This document shows positions 43,565 to 53,942 of a stretch of DNA of 64,000 nucleotides, one piece after another (within the stretch, counting starts at the first letter, position 1; every line of letters begins with the position of its first letter). The notes beneath the pieces are model-generated. The model made no database searches. It had not been told where the DNA came from and worked only from the letters and a program-made list of their open reading frames with translations. Made by a program: the position numbers and the translations under genes. Location of the stretch: contig JBBDIE010000175.1 in assembly GCA_040880545.1 (NCBI GenBank), positions 6,778-70,777 on the forward strand. Direction: 5' to 3'. The DNA is from M55B112 sp040880545 (GTDB lineage Bacteria > Bacteroidota > Bacteroidia > Bacteroidales > GCA-2748055).

Positions 43565-45118
43565 TTAATGATACATCCACTCAATCTGGGGCCAGTTTTC
43601 CATTCCTTCATTAGATAAGGGTCTGCCCGGGGTACTTCTACCAAATTCTATGTAACTGACAAGTAAAGCTTTCAGGTTTTCTGCTATCGCCGGATTCTCA
43701 GCAAACACATTATTATCTTCTCCCGGATCATCTTTCATGTTATATAATTGGAATGCTGATATGTCCTTAAAATTTTTATCACCATAACCTCCTGAACCCG
43801 GCCACACTATTAATTTCCATTTTCCCTGCCGTATTGCGAACCTTCCATTAGATGAATGCTGGACCATTGCTTCGCGAAGCTGGCCATTAGATTTTTCACC
43901 AGTTAGAACTGGTAAATAACTATAACTGTCTCCCGCAGCACTATCAGGTAATTCATAATTCAGGATATCTGCCAATGTAGCCATTAAGTCGGTGGTGCTG
44001 ATGAGCTCACTGGCTGTAACACCGGATTTAATTTTTGCAGGCCAGCTAACTATGAAAGGAACCCTGTGACCCCCCTCAAAAATATCCGCTTTTTTCCCTC
44101 TGAATATATAACTTGGGTGGTGCCCAACTTTTTCAAGTTCATCAAAATTTGCCTTGGGAGAACAACCATTATCTGAATTAAAAATGACGATTGTATTTTC
44201 TTTAATTCCATTTTCTTCAATGGCGGCTATAATTTGCCCGACAACATGATCGACCTGTGAAACAAAATCGCCGTAAAAATTCGTATTGCTTTTTCCTAAA
44301 AATTCAGAAGTTGGAAGAATTGGGGTATGGGGTGCAGGCATAGCAAAATATAAAAAAAATGGAGATTTTGAATTTGCCCATTCATTAATATATTGAATAG
44401 ATTTTCGGGTTAAATGGGGCAATACATCTGCATGGCTAAAGTCTGAACCGGTTAAACCTTTTCTCCAGTAACCTTTTTCATCCACAGAGACTGTTGTATC
44501 AGTCGGCACAGTGGTTGCCTTACCATTTTCAACGTAAACATAGGGAGGCATATCAAGTGAGCCTGAAATAGCGTATGAATAACTGAAACCTCTGTCAAGC
44601 GGACCATTTTTTACCGGTTTGCTAAAATTAACTTCAGGATCTATACCGGGTCCCAATGGAGTGGATTGCCAACCCTCAGGTCCTGTTACTACCCAATCCC
44701 ATCCAAGGTGCCACTTTCCAACAAAACCAGTGTGATAATTATTTTCCTGCATCAATTTACCAACTGTCAGTCTTTCTGGTTCAATCATTGCTTTTGAATA
44801 GCCTGATAAAACACCTTTTTTTAATGTTGATCTCCAGCTGTACCTGCCGGTTACAATTCCATACCGTGTTGGGGTACAAACAGACGAACTAGTGTGAGCA
44901 TCTGTAAACCGGATACCTTCCGAAGCAAGTTTATCAATATAAGGTGTACTGATTTTCGAATTTTCATTATAGCATGTAACATCACCATAGCCCATATCAT
45001 CGGCCAGTATGTAGATTACATTTGGCTTGTCAGACTGAACTTTCTCATCTGTATTATTGCATCCAGATCCGGCAGTTAACGCAATTGTAGATGCTATGAG
45101 TATGTAATACCTGTTCAT
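43565..45118 (-). CDS. Type I sulfatase, arylsulfatase-A-like (lipoprotein)
   Basis: The 517-residue protein has lipobox AGSGC (Cys20), NVIYILADDMGYGDVTCYN near 33, formylglycine site VCTPTRYGIVTGRYSWRS (Cys81), FVGKWHLGWDWV, NSDNGCSP and IFEGGHRVPFIVSWP. The CTPTRY..TGRYSWR form and the inserted loop around 110-185 are shared by a common arylsulfatase-A-type group in marine PULs. ATG 45118 is used; seven upstream codons are not part of the signal. It lies 26 bp from each neighbour (DUF1593 and phosphoesterase), so tight co-transcription is likely. Confidence 0.91.
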   Translation of the reverse strand: MNRYYILIASTIALTAGSGCNNTDEKVQSDKPNVIYILADDMGYGDVTCYNENSKISTPYIDKLASEGIRFTDAHTSSSVCTPTRYGIVTGRYSWRSTLKKGVLSGYSKAMIEPERLTVGKLMQENNYHTGFVGKWHLGWDWVVTGPEGWQSTPLGPGIDPEVNFSKPVKNGPLDRGFSYSYAISGSLDMPPYVYVENGKATTVPTDTTVSVDEKGYWRKGLTGSDFSHADVLPHLTRKSIQYINEWANSKSPFFLYFAMPAPHTPILPTSEFLGKSNTNFYGDFVSQVDHVVGQIIAAIEENGIKENTIVIFNSDNGCSPKANFDELEKVGHHPSYIFRGKKADIFEGGHRVPFIVSWPAKIKSGVTASELISTTDLMATLADILNYELPDSAAGDSYSYLPVLTGEKSNGQLREAMVQHSSNGRFAIRQGKWKLIVWPGSGGYGDKNFKDISAFQLYNMKDDPGEDNNVFAENPAIAENLKALLVSYIEFGRSTPGRPLSNEGMENWPQIEWMYH

Positions 45119-45144
45119 ATCACGATTTTTAATTCTCAACTGAA

Positions 45145-46491
45145 TCAGAGTTTCTGATATTTTTGATTATACTTTCTCAAATCTTCTTCTGTATATCTGC
45201 CCTTAACACGCTCAGGGATGTCAGTATGTTGATTGATATTTTTAATTGCATTTGATTCAACGAGCCTGTTAACTCCCGCTTTATTCTTAATCAATTCAAA
45301 TTCATCATACAGATCGCCTGCAACGGTAAATGATTTGTAACTTAAAGTATTTCCACTAAAGGAAATTCGTTGGTATAACTGGGTATTGGATGCAACCCGA
45401 TCACTCCAGAAATTGGTTCCAAGTCCGTACATTTTTGGACCGGCAACAGTTACGATATACATAGGTTTGTTATCAGAACTTGCATCAACATGCTCAAGGT
45501 TCTGACCACGGCAATATGTATGGTCATGACCCTGGAGGACTAAATCCACACCGTGCTTTTCTAAAACAGGTTTTACTGCATTTTGATATTCTGCATTATC
45601 TCTGCCTATTGAACAACCATAGACGGGGAAATGGGTAAATACAACAGTCCAGCGATATGGATTTTCAGTAAGAGTTTTGTCCAACCATTCCAGGACCAGT
45701 TCCCTGGTCACTTCATTATACATGATTGCAGGGGAATCAAAGGTAATAAATCTGACACCCTGGTAATCTACATAATAACCATGATTGGGTATTTTTGTGA
45801 CAGGACCGTTTTCCGGTAAAGTAAAAATTTGATTCCAATGATTAGAAAAAGACCTGGAAAGATCTTCTTCTTTCCTGTACTCATGGTTGCCAGGAGTAAT
45901 CAAACTTGGTTTCATCCCGAACATCCATCCTCCGGCATAAAAAAACTGTTCCCAAAGATCTGTTTTACTGGCATTAACCAGGTCGCCAACAAACAACATA
46001 AAATCAGCATCGGGGTAATGGGTAAACCCCTGACGTAAAACCCTGGAGCCAAGAGATTTTATATTGTTCTGAATATCACCAAAATAGAGAAAAGAAAATG
46101 GTTCTGGTTTGTTCGATGAAGTTTCGAATTGGAACCATTCACTCCAGTTTCTTCCATTTCCAACACGGTAAACATATTTAGTTTCAGGTTTAAGTCCATT
46201 AAAAACTACCTTATGGCCCATATAATCAGTACTTCCCGTCTCCCATAATGAAAAAGTTCCAGTCTGGCTGATTGAGTTCTCCTCAAGATATGGCGTCGCA
46301 TCAACGACTGCAATTTCACCTATACTTATTGAATCATCCAATAGGGTACGCCAGGATACTGCTGCTGAAGTGGCCGGATCTCCTGGAATAGTCATCATTA
46401 TACAATCCGGAAAATCTGTATTCTGTGCTATAAGATTCTGAAGAGTAGTTGCTATAATTAATATTGATATAATTTTTCTTATATTTTTCAT
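45145..46491 (-). CDS. Purple-acid-phosphatase-like metallophosphoesterase (exported)
   Basis: The 448-residue protein has a signal peptide (about 1-22), an N-terminal Fn3-like domain typical of purple acid phosphatases (PATSAAVSWRT, then GLKPETKYVYRVG near 100) and a C-terminal calcineurin-like domain. All metal-site blocks are present: YFGDIQNN near 137, FVGDLVNAS near 168, TPGNHEY near 200, THFPVYG and QGHDHTYCRG near 320. It should hydrolyse phosphate esters in the periplasm with a di-metal centre. In a sulfatase-rich locus it may remove phosphate groups from the glycan or supply phosphate. Family calls are firm, the substrate is not. Confidence 0.87.
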   Translation of the reverse strand: MKNIRKIISILIIATTLQNLIAQNTDFPDCIMMTIPGDPATSAAVSWRTLLDDSISIGEIAVVDATPYLEENSISQTGTFSLWETGSTDYMGHKVVFNGLKPETKYVYRVGNGRNWSEWFQFETSSNKPEPFSFLYFGDIQNNIKSLGSRVLRQGFTHYPDADFMLFVGDLVNASKTDLWEQFFYAGGWMFGMKPSLITPGNHEYRKEEDLSRSFSNHWNQIFTLPENGPVTKIPNHGYYVDYQGVRFITFDSPAIMYNEVTRELVLEWLDKTLTENPYRWTVVFTHFPVYGCSIGRDNAEYQNAVKPVLEKHGVDLVLQGHDHTYCRGQNLEHVDASSDNKPMYIVTVAGPKMYGLGTNFWSDRVASNTQLYQRISFSGNTLSYKSFTVAGDLYDEFELIKNKAGVNRLVESNAIKNINQHTDIPERVKGRYTEEDLRKYNQKYQKL

Positions 46492-46666
46492 GTCCAGTGT
46501 TTTCTCAAATAATTATTATTCAGGTGTTATTCAGGCTATACAGGATCGGTATATTATTGCCATATTCTAAATTTTAATCTATTCAATACAAGCATTTTAT
46601 ATATATTTAGTACGTTAGTCTCCAGGATGTGAGAAATTGTTCAGATATCTGATACCTTAATTTAGA

Positions 46667-48061
46667 TCAGGGCGAAGAGGTTAGAGTCGATTTCCATTGC
46701 TGGAGTCTTTTTACCATCTTTTTTGTGCGTTTAGGATGATCCTTGGCAAGGTTATTTTGTTGTCCACGATCGTTTACGATATTATACAATGCAACCTGCC
46801 AGGGATCTTGTGACATTAAAAGGACCCAATCATCATCAAGCATGGCAAGTTGGGGCCAATTGGCTTCTTTATTATGTGGTCCCCGCCACTCCCAGAACAA
46901 GGGTTTTGACCTTTTAAATTTTTGACCTTTAAATGCTTGCAAAATACTGATGCCATCAGGTTTATATCCTGACGGCAATGGAATCCCTGCAGCAGCAGCT
47001 AATGTTGGAAGTATATCCACACCGGAAATAACGGATGAGGTATCAATCAAACCTTCAGGAGTAATACCCGGCCAGCGTACGATAAAAGGGGTATTTACCC
47101 CCCCAAGATATAGACTTCGTTTACGACCGCGAAGTCCACCGGTATCTCCTACACTGTAATATCTAACATGACTGCTTTCAGTATGCGGATCTTCCGGACC
47201 ATTATCGCTTGCAAATATAACCAGGGTATTCTCCTCCAGCCCCAGTTCTGTCAGGATTTCGAGCACATTGCCGATAAGTCTGTCGGCACGCGTGATCGCT
47301 GAATAATATGTGCGCTGCGGCTCTGGAGTATCAGGGTATACAAGCTTATCGTCGTTTGTTGCCGATACAATTGTATGCGACTCATGGATACAGAGATTTA
47401 CGAAAAATGGTTTTTCTCTTGGTTCTGAAATAAAATTAATGGCATGTTCCACTGCTGCTGCAGTACGATAACTTGCTTCTATGGTACGATCACCCTCTTT
47501 GCCTGCGAATGAACTATTTTCCCATACAGTAGTACCGGGACCCGTCCATACTGCTGCTTCATCATACCCATATGCTTCTGGACGGGGTGTTTCGGGCGTG
47601 ACATTTGATCCGTGCAACGAAAGGTGCCACTTCCCAAAATGGCCCGTGGCATATCCCGCCTCTTTTAATAATCTGGGTAAAAGAGTTACATGTGGGTCTA
47701 GCCAATTGGCAATCCCGGCAGCAACATTCTTTTCCTGGGTACTGATTGCGCTGTGGATAGAATGTCTCGCCGGATAATTCCCCGTAACAATTGTGGTCCG
47801 GCTTGGTGAACATACAGGGTTGCCAACTGTAAACTTATGAAAGTCGATTCCACTTCTGGCAAGCTTGTCAAGATTTGGGGTTTTAATCTCAGGATGACCG
47901 TGATATGCCAGATCGCCCCAGCCCCAGTCATCAGCATATATAATCAATATGTTTGGTTTAGCCGTGCTATTATCACCAGCATAAACATGGTTGGTAACAT
48001 TTGGCAGGCAGGGTAATATAATGCCAATAAAAGCTGATTTTATCAGTCTGTAATTTTTCAC
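46667..48061 (-). CDS. Type I sulfatase (exported), start codon uncertain
   Basis: The sulfatase has NILIIYADDWGWGDLAYHG, formylglycine site VCSPSRTTIVTGNYPARHS, HFGKWHLS, FASDNGPEDP and LYLGGVNTPFIVRWP, an arylsulfatase-A-type set. No in-frame ATG precedes the signal peptide. Candidates are GTG at 48061, giving a short signal peptide with KNYRLIK before the hydrophobic stretch, and TTG at 48091, ten codons earlier. An out-of-frame ATG at 48096 opens a 12-codon frame whose TGA overlaps the GTG, so translational coupling or a small upstream peptide is possible. I prefer GTG. With it the key Cys is residue 84. The C-terminal ~80 residues are normal for the family. Confidence 0.87.
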   Translation of the reverse strand: MKNYRLIKSAFIGIILPCLPNVTNHVYAGDNSTAKPNILIIYADDWGWGDLAYHGHPEIKTPNLDKLARSGIDFHKFTVGNPVCSPSRTTIVTGNYPARHSIHSAISTQEKNVAAGIANWLDPHVTLLPRLLKEAGYATGHFGKWHLSLHGSNVTPETPRPEAYGYDEAAVWTGPGTTVWENSSFAGKEGDRTIEASYRTAAAVEHAINFISEPREKPFFVNLCIHESHTIVSATNDDKLVYPDTPEPQRTYYSAITRADRLIGNVLEILTELGLEENTLVIFASDNGPEDPHTESSHVRYYSVGDTGGLRGRKRSLYLGGVNTPFIVRWPGITPEGLIDTSSVISGVDILPTLAAAAGIPLPSGYKPDGISILQAFKGQKFKRSKPLFWEWRGPHNKEANWPQLAMLDDDWVLLMSQDPWQVALYNIVNDRGQQNNLAKDHPKRTKKMVKRLQQWKSTLTSSP

Positions 48062-48161
48062 CTGTTTATAAATTTTATTCTTTGATGACAAAACATGGAA
48101 CCATCATTATTATAGATCAATTTGTAAATAAAAATTATATTCCAATGTAATTCTCATTCAA

Positions 48162-49706
48162 TTATTTACTTAGAGTAAACTTCAACGCAACTGCCACATC
48201 ATTTAATACTTCCGGCAGTACAACGTGAGTTCCGTCTTCTTCTACGGACCATTCAACTTTTTTGGTCGAACCAAGTAATTGCACATTCTTTATTCTATCA
48301 ACTATTTCATCGTTGCTATGGATGCTTTTAATATGCAAGTGCATATCTTCGGGCCAGCTAAGGGCCATTACGTACAGATTATTATCTTTAACCGTGAATC
48401 TGATGTCTCTCGCATCGATATTATCTGTAAAGTTCCATTTTGGATGGGGCTTAGGTGTTCTGAGTTTCTCTTCCAGGCCCTCTGCATGTATCTTCCATGG
48501 ACGTGTTTCAAAGATGGCTTCACCATTTACTTCAAGCCATTTACCAACTCCCCTGAGTGCTTCTTTTTGTGCTTCAGGAATTGTTCCGTCAGCTTTTGGT
48601 GAGAGATTCAGTAATAAGCCACCACCTCTGCTTACACGATCAATCAAACCGCGAACAATTTCAGGAGCCTTTTTGTAAATCTGATCTGTATTATAACCCC
48701 ATCCCTGATGAGCTATTTTCATATCATCTATCCAGGGTCTTGTCTCGTTGGCATTACGATCTCTTCCCTCTTCAAATGAAAGTATACCTAATTCATATGG
48801 AAAATTAAATTCCATACTACCAGGAAACTTGTTCAAAACCACCACAGGTTTTTGCCATTCTACCTGTTTATTATAATAGTAAGCCAATATTTCCTGAACA
48901 GGATTATCAGCTGTTTCATCCCTGAATGCACCACCGTCGAACCAAATAATATCAGGTTCATAGTTATCAAGCACTTCTGTTACTTTATTTTTCCATTCTA
49001 CCAGGAAATCCTCCCTTGTTCTGCCAACCTCGTCATTCCAGTAGAGATCTCCATATTCAGGATTGAAAATATCCCAGTCTTTATCTAAATATTTCTCACG
49101 TTCAACTGAATCAACAGGTTGCCAATAATTTCCAATCCAAGGGAGGTACCAGTTAAATGTACGAATATGATGAAATGTGGCAATAACAGGCATTTCATTT
49201 TTTTTAAGTTCTGCAGCGAACTCTCCAAAAAGGTCACGTTTGGGCCCCATGTCCATGGAATTCCATTTTGTAAATTCAGAATCCCAAATACAGAATCCAT
49301 CATGATGAACAGTAGCTAATCCTGCATATTTTGCACCCGATTGCTTTATAATTTCTACCCATTCCGCAGGATCATATTTTTCGGCCTTAAACATGGGGAT
49401 GAACTCTTTATATGAAAATTCTGATGGATCACCCCAGTTTTCAAGATGATGTTCATATACGTGGTCTCCAATTTTATGCATACGTTTTCCATAATGCTCT
49501 GTGAAGTATGCTGGTACCGCGTATACTCCCCAGTGGGCATATATACCAAATTTTGCATCAAGCAGCCATTCCGGAATATCATTGTTGATCAGGGATTCCC
49601 AGGTAGGTTCAAATGTTTGGGTGAATACTTCATTTTTCTTTTTTGATGAATTACATGATCCCATTAAAAACATGAGAATAATTAAAAACGTCATCTTGAA
49701 TTTCAT
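48162..49706 (-). CDS. GH29 alpha-L-fucosidase (lipoprotein)
   Basis: The 514-residue protein has lipobox LMGSC (Cys18), GIYAHWGVYAVPAYF near 54, VHHDGFCIWDSEF near 133, ATFHHIRTF near 176, nucleophile Asp257 in DIIWFDGGA and a C-terminal sandwich with ETRPWKIHAEG. The aromatic-rich insert WYLPWIGNYWQP near 186 is not in the other two copies and may line the substrate entrance. It is the GH29 closest to the SusCD pairs and so likely the first fucosidase to be made. ATG 49706 is chosen because the lipoprotein signal starts there. Confidence 0.91.
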   Translation of the reverse strand: MKFKMTFLIILMFLMGSCNSSKKKNEVFTQTFEPTWESLINNDIPEWLLDAKFGIYAHWGVYAVPAYFTEHYGKRMHKIGDHVYEHHLENWGDPSEFSYKEFIPMFKAEKYDPAEWVEIIKQSGAKYAGLATVHHDGFCIWDSEFTKWNSMDMGPKRDLFGEFAAELKKNEMPVIATFHHIRTFNWYLPWIGNYWQPVDSVEREKYLDKDWDIFNPEYGDLYWNDEVGRTREDFLVEWKNKVTEVLDNYEPDIIWFDGGAFRDETADNPVQEILAYYYNKQVEWQKPVVVLNKFPGSMEFNFPYELGILSFEEGRDRNANETRPWIDDMKIAHQGWGYNTDQIYKKAPEIVRGLIDRVSRGGGLLLNLSPKADGTIPEAQKEALRGVGKWLEVNGEAIFETRPWKIHAEGLEEKLRTPKPHPKWNFTDNIDARDIRFTVKDNNLYVMALSWPEDMHLHIKSIHSNDEIVDRIKNVQLLGSTKKVEWSVEEDGTHVVLPEVLNDVAVALKFTLSK

Positions 49707-49772
49707 AATTTGTATTTTTAGATTTAGCATTTTTGTATTTTCATATCTCTATTTCAAGCACTTCTATTCTGA

Positions 49773-51959
49773 TTAAAAGTGTTGTGGAAAATCATCAGTT
49801 AGTCCGACTTTACTCATTATATTTATTTGCTCTATGCCCAAGGCCAGGGCAGGGGAGTCTCCTTTCAATTTGAAGCGCTGCTCTTCCTGGTTTTCGAATA
49901 ACGGATCAACATAGACTGAGTTATTATCAAATCCGTGAATTTGTAAATCCATTAAAATTTTGTTTTCTCTGAAATCAGGATTGGACAAACTAAAATAAAG
50001 ATTGCTGTCAACCCTGTTGTCGGTCATCATCTGATATACTTCAGGTGGCTTCGCATCCTTTATAAAAGAATAAAAATTATCCTTTTCACCAGTACTGACA
50101 AACACATTTTTAACTATATCTGAATTTCCAAAGTTGCCCAGTGCCTGAATCATTCCTTTCCCGGTCCCTGATGATACATCTATAAGGAAATTATTCCGTA
50201 CCACATTATCCCCCTTGGGAGCGATACCGGCATTAGGAGATCTGAATACTATATTATGGTTAATAAGCGTTCCGTTTTGGGCATTATCGATTCGAATACT
50301 GGAATTGACCTCCGGATTCTGAATATCATGAACATAGTTGAAACGAATTATATTTCCCAGTCCTGCACCCGACACATTAATGGCAGCACCATCACCCATC
50401 TTTTCCAGTGCGTTGTGAATATGATTAAATTCAACAATATTATTACGGGAATGCAGGTAGGGAGCTAGTTCATCCAATGTAGAAGCCGTACCTGTTTCAT
50501 CAAACCTGATACTCCTGCTGCATTCCCGGGTTTTCTCTCTGTCAGGACTAAAAAATGGCGGACGAACACCTGTGATGCAAACTGCTTTTCGAGGTACATT
50601 GTGGATATAATTATGGGCTATCAGGTTTTCTCCACTCTGCCATGCAGTGATCATTTGTGAATGCCACCAGATTGTTCCACAATCATGAATGTGGTTATTT
50701 ACAACTTTGTTATATTTGTTCACATCTTTAGTACCGGGTCCGTATCCCAGCATCATAACTGCCGAAGCTCCCAAGTCATGAAAATAGCTGTTTTTGATTT
50801 CAATATGCTGGGCGTGATAATCCAGTCGAATTGCATTTCCGCCGGCATTATAAAAATGGCATGCTTCAACACTGCAGTATTCCGCCCCCTTGAATCTGAG
50901 CATTGCATTGTCCTTATTTTCAACCTCCCAGTCATGCTGTATCCCCGATTCATTTGCATCCCATGAAGTACGGTCTGCTTGGGTAAATGAAAGTCCACTA
51001 AAATGAATACCGGTAACAGGAACATCTTCTGATTCATTGATTCTTGAATCTCCTTCAACTTTTATTAATGTACTGAGTTTAGGAGCCATAATATTTTGTC
51101 CCGGATCTATATTTTCGGGCCACAGGTATACTTTTTGCTGCTGAGTATTTATTAGCCAACATCCCGGATCATCCATTCCCTCAAATACATTTTCCACCCA
51201 AACAATCCCTTCCGGGAACCGTACTCTTTTCATTCTTGTGAGTGGATAGGAAGATGGGATTTTTGTTCTGGCAATACTGTTTCTTTCATCCACCGATTCC
51301 AGGGGAAGTATATTCATGGTCCAGGCAACAGAGGGTTGTATAACAATTTCAACATCTTCCAGGTTGTACCAGTTTTTTAATTTTCCCGGGGGGAAATGAA
51401 GATTATATAGGTCTTCCGGCTTTTTTGCTCTGTTCCCCTCGTACTCACGCGTTGGGAAAAATCCTTCAGTCACCGCCCTGGGAATCCTTAAATCACCATC
51501 ATATAAAGTATAGAATGATTGAATTCCTTCTGGTAGATCGGCGCTCCAGATTTTTCCTGTTGCTTTATCTGGTAATCCGGGAAGATCGGTATCAACTCTT
51601 TCCCATCCTGTTACACGGACTCCCGAGCTGATCACAGGCTGTTCCCCAGGATAATTCCGGTAAGTAATACGGAACCCTTCAGGGGCAGAATCTTCAAGCC
51701 CCAGTACAAATGTATGGGACAGATAATAGGTTCCCTCTCTCAGGAAAACAGTAATGTCCGAATGCAATCCGTTTCTTTTCAACTCCCGGATTTGATTCCT
51801 GGCCTTCTCAATGCTTGCCAGAGGCTGTGACAATGTTCCCGGATTGTTGTCTGCACCGGAAGGGGATATGTATATTTCTACCGGTGCATTCCGGCATCCG
51901 CTAAGGAATGGCAGCAGCACGATATAGAGAACAAAGAAAATTGTTTTATTCCTATTCAT
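49773..51959 (-). CDS. GH141-like right-handed beta-helix lipoprotein
   Basis: The 728-residue protein has lipobox PFLSGC (Cys22) and the entry strand EIYISPSGADNNPGTLSQPL. A long N-terminal part (REGTYYLSHTFVLG, then PVISSGVRVTGWERVD near 95) follows, as in the GH141 family. Beta-helix rungs come next (TGIHFSGLSFTQADRTSW, SVEACHFYNAGGNAIRLD, IEIKNSYFHDLGASAVMMLG, NIVEFNHIHNALEKMGDG, IIRFNYVHDI). GH141 contains alpha-L-fucosidases and a xylanase. With fucosidase neighbours, exo-fucosidase action on a complex, perhaps sulfated, glycan is plausible, but the family call is by pattern and the activity is inference. Confidence 0.72.
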   Translation of the reverse strand: MNRNKTIFFVLYIVLLPFLSGCRNAPVEIYISPSGADNNPGTLSQPLASIEKARNQIRELKRNGLHSDITVFLREGTYYLSHTFVLGLEDSAPEGFRITYRNYPGEQPVISSGVRVTGWERVDTDLPGLPDKATGKIWSADLPEGIQSFYTLYDGDLRIPRAVTEGFFPTREYEGNRAKKPEDLYNLHFPPGKLKNWYNLEDVEIVIQPSVAWTMNILPLESVDERNSIARTKIPSSYPLTRMKRVRFPEGIVWVENVFEGMDDPGCWLINTQQQKVYLWPENIDPGQNIMAPKLSTLIKVEGDSRINESEDVPVTGIHFSGLSFTQADRTSWDANESGIQHDWEVENKDNAMLRFKGAEYCSVEACHFYNAGGNAIRLDYHAQHIEIKNSYFHDLGASAVMMLGYGPGTKDVNKYNKVVNNHIHDCGTIWWHSQMITAWQSGENLIAHNYIHNVPRKAVCITGVRPPFFSPDREKTRECSRSIRFDETGTASTLDELAPYLHSRNNIVEFNHIHNALEKMGDGAAINVSGAGLGNIIRFNYVHDIQNPEVNSSIRIDNAQNGTLINHNIVFRSPNAGIAPKGDNVVRNNFLIDVSSGTGKGMIQALGNFGNSDIVKNVFVSTGEKDNFYSFIKDAKPPEVYQMMTDNRVDSNLYFSLSNPDFRENKILMDLQIHGFDNNSVYVDPLFENQEEQRFKLKGDSPALALGIEQINIMSKVGLTDDFPQHF

Positions 51960-52033
51960 TTAAATGCGAAATAAAAGGGCTTTACACATTAATAAAATTA
52001 ATGAACTGAAGCCCGTAATCTAATTTTTATCTA

Positions 52034-53899
52034 CTAAAGATTATCAGTTTCCGGGGAGCCTGCCCATCCTGGATTTTGAACCAGGTTTGGATTAATTCTT
52101 CTTTCTTCATCAGGAATTGGTAATAAGTACCATGAAGATTCGAAAGCCCTCTGCTGTTCTTCGAATTCGTAGGAAATTGTGGTGGGGCCCTCTGGTACGT
52201 CCCTGCTTAATACCGGTTTCAGAAATACAGCGGTTTGTTGCGATTCAACAGGTACTTTCCAACGTCGTATATCATAGAATATATGATCTTCAAAGTTCAT
52301 CTCGACAATACGCTCCTGCCGAATTTCTTTCCGCATCTCTTCCTGAGAAAGGCCTGTTGGCATTAAGGGCATACTGTAGGTATTTCCCATAAATTCGGGA
52401 TATGGCATACACTTGGTACGTTCACGAATCATATTAATTGCTTCAATGGCTGTCAGACCAATGCCAAGGGCGTCAACGTCAGGACCATAGGCTTCATTCA
52501 TCGCTTCCGCATACATGAGCAGTACATCGGCATACCGTAAAAATATGAAATTATGATGTGCAGTTCCACCACTGTTGCCTTCTAATGGATTAATATCAAG
52601 ATTAAGCTGCTTTATAGAATATAGATAAGTGTTATATTGCGACAACTGGGGGGCAGCATCTGCTGATGTTGTATTTTCACCCAACACCCATGTTTGTTGA
52701 ATCCTTCCCTGTCTAAGATCAGCACCGTTATAGCCTACATCCCTGTAAAAGCGCGGATCAAGGTTAACATAGGGATTTTGTAAGTCAAAGCCACCCACTG
52801 GATCATCTTGGTCATAGGCTTCTCCTCCATTTATAATCTTATAATATTTCATGATATTATAAGTCATCTGATTCTTGCCTCCTTTATTGCCATTCCATGC
52901 CATGTTTGGAGGTAAATTTATATATTCCATTCTCCAGTGTTGTTCTCCGATCCGGTTAAAAATCACCTCTTCGTTTGTAAAAGTTATAAATAGCTGGGAA
53001 ATATCCTCAACGAGTGAATATTGATTAAGTTGAATAACGTCTGCAGCAGCTTCTGCAGCTTTTACCCACTTATCCGGATCATATTGCCCTCTGAATGGTG
53101 AATCGTTCGGTTTCTCAGGATTATTGGCCAGTGGGCTGGCAGAAAATAGTAAGGCTTGGGTTTTTAAGGCCAATGCTGTACCTTTTGTAGCTCGTCCCGT
53201 TTGGCTGCTACTCCATTCTAATGGCAAAAGTGCCGCGGCTTCATTACATAAATTAACGATAAACTCTACACATTCATCATATGTGTTTCGTTCCCCATTA
53301 ACTTCTGGGTCGGTTGTTTTCAGTGCCTTGTCTACAATAGTAAAACCACCATAATTCTTAAGTAGATCCATGGAGTAAAATGCAACCAGAAATGTTGCTT
53401 CGCCTAATTTCTGATCCTTCTGTGTTTGCCCAAACCCATACTCATCGTCTAAAGGAACATTTTTGATATTCTCGATAAATAACCAACAAGCACGTATGGC
53501 GGCATAATCAAAGCGATAAAAATCGCCCATTCCGTTGGCATATTCTCTGTTATTGGTAGTATAATTATAAGATTCGGACCATTCACCCCGGTTGAATACA
53601 GCGGTAAATTGTTGTCCCGGGTCCATGGCTGTTGCTCCAAATGCAGAATAAGTATCTGCCAGTGCGCCTTGCTTCAACTTGCCGTTTGAGTTTACACTGG
53701 AAGGATCCATATAGAAAGGGAGCCGATCGTATAAATTACTAAGTACCTGATCAGCAAAACGGATATCGGAATAAGTTTTTTGTAAATCCAGATCTCCGGT
53801 CTCCGGTTTTTCCAGTAAATCTGAAAAATCTTCACACGATATACACATTACCATGCTAAATCCCAGTAACATAAGTATTCTTAAATTTATCCTTTTCAT
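52034..53899 (-). CDS. SusD-like glycan-binding lipoprotein (pair 2)
   Basis: The 621-residue surface lipoprotein has a signal ending CISC (Cys22) and SusD/RagB features: TYSDIRFADQVLSNLYDRLPF near the N-terminus, NPEKPNDSPFRGQYDPDKWVKAAEAA around 270 (TPR-like helices), FLRYADVLLMYAEAMNEAYG near 485 and MRKEIRQERIVEMNFEDHIFYDIRRW near 555 (continuous in the protein). SusD caps the SusC barrel and captures oligosaccharides. It follows SusC pair 2 by 43 bp in the same direction. ATG 53899 is taken as start because the signal peptide begins there. Confidence 0.94.
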   Translation of the reverse strand: MKRINLRILMLLGFSMVMCISCEDFSDLLEKPETGDLDLQKTYSDIRFADQVLSNLYDRLPFYMDPSSVNSNGKLKQGALADTYSAFGATAMDPGQQFTAVFNRGEWSESYNYTTNNREYANGMGDFYRFDYAAIRACWLFIENIKNVPLDDEYGFGQTQKDQKLGEATFLVAFYSMDLLKNYGGFTIVDKALKTTDPEVNGERNTYDECVEFIVNLCNEAAALLPLEWSSSQTGRATKGTALALKTQALLFSASPLANNPEKPNDSPFRGQYDPDKWVKAAEAAADVIQLNQYSLVEDISQLFITFTNEEVIFNRIGEQHWRMEYINLPPNMAWNGNKGGKNQMTYNIMKYYKIINGGEAYDQDDPVGGFDLQNPYVNLDPRFYRDVGYNGADLRQGRIQQTWVLGENTTSADAAPQLSQYNTYLYSIKQLNLDINPLEGNSGGTAHHNFIFLRYADVLLMYAEAMNEAYGPDVDALGIGLTAIEAINMIRERTKCMPYPEFMGNTYSMPLMPTGLSQEEMRKEIRQERIVEMNFEDHIFYDIRRWKVPVESQQTAVFLKPVLSRDVPEGPTTISYEFEEQQRAFESSWYLLPIPDEERRINPNLVQNPGWAGSPETDNL

Positions 53900-53942
53900 A
53901 ACAACTAGATTTAATAGTTTCTTGAAATTCATAGCTCAACAA

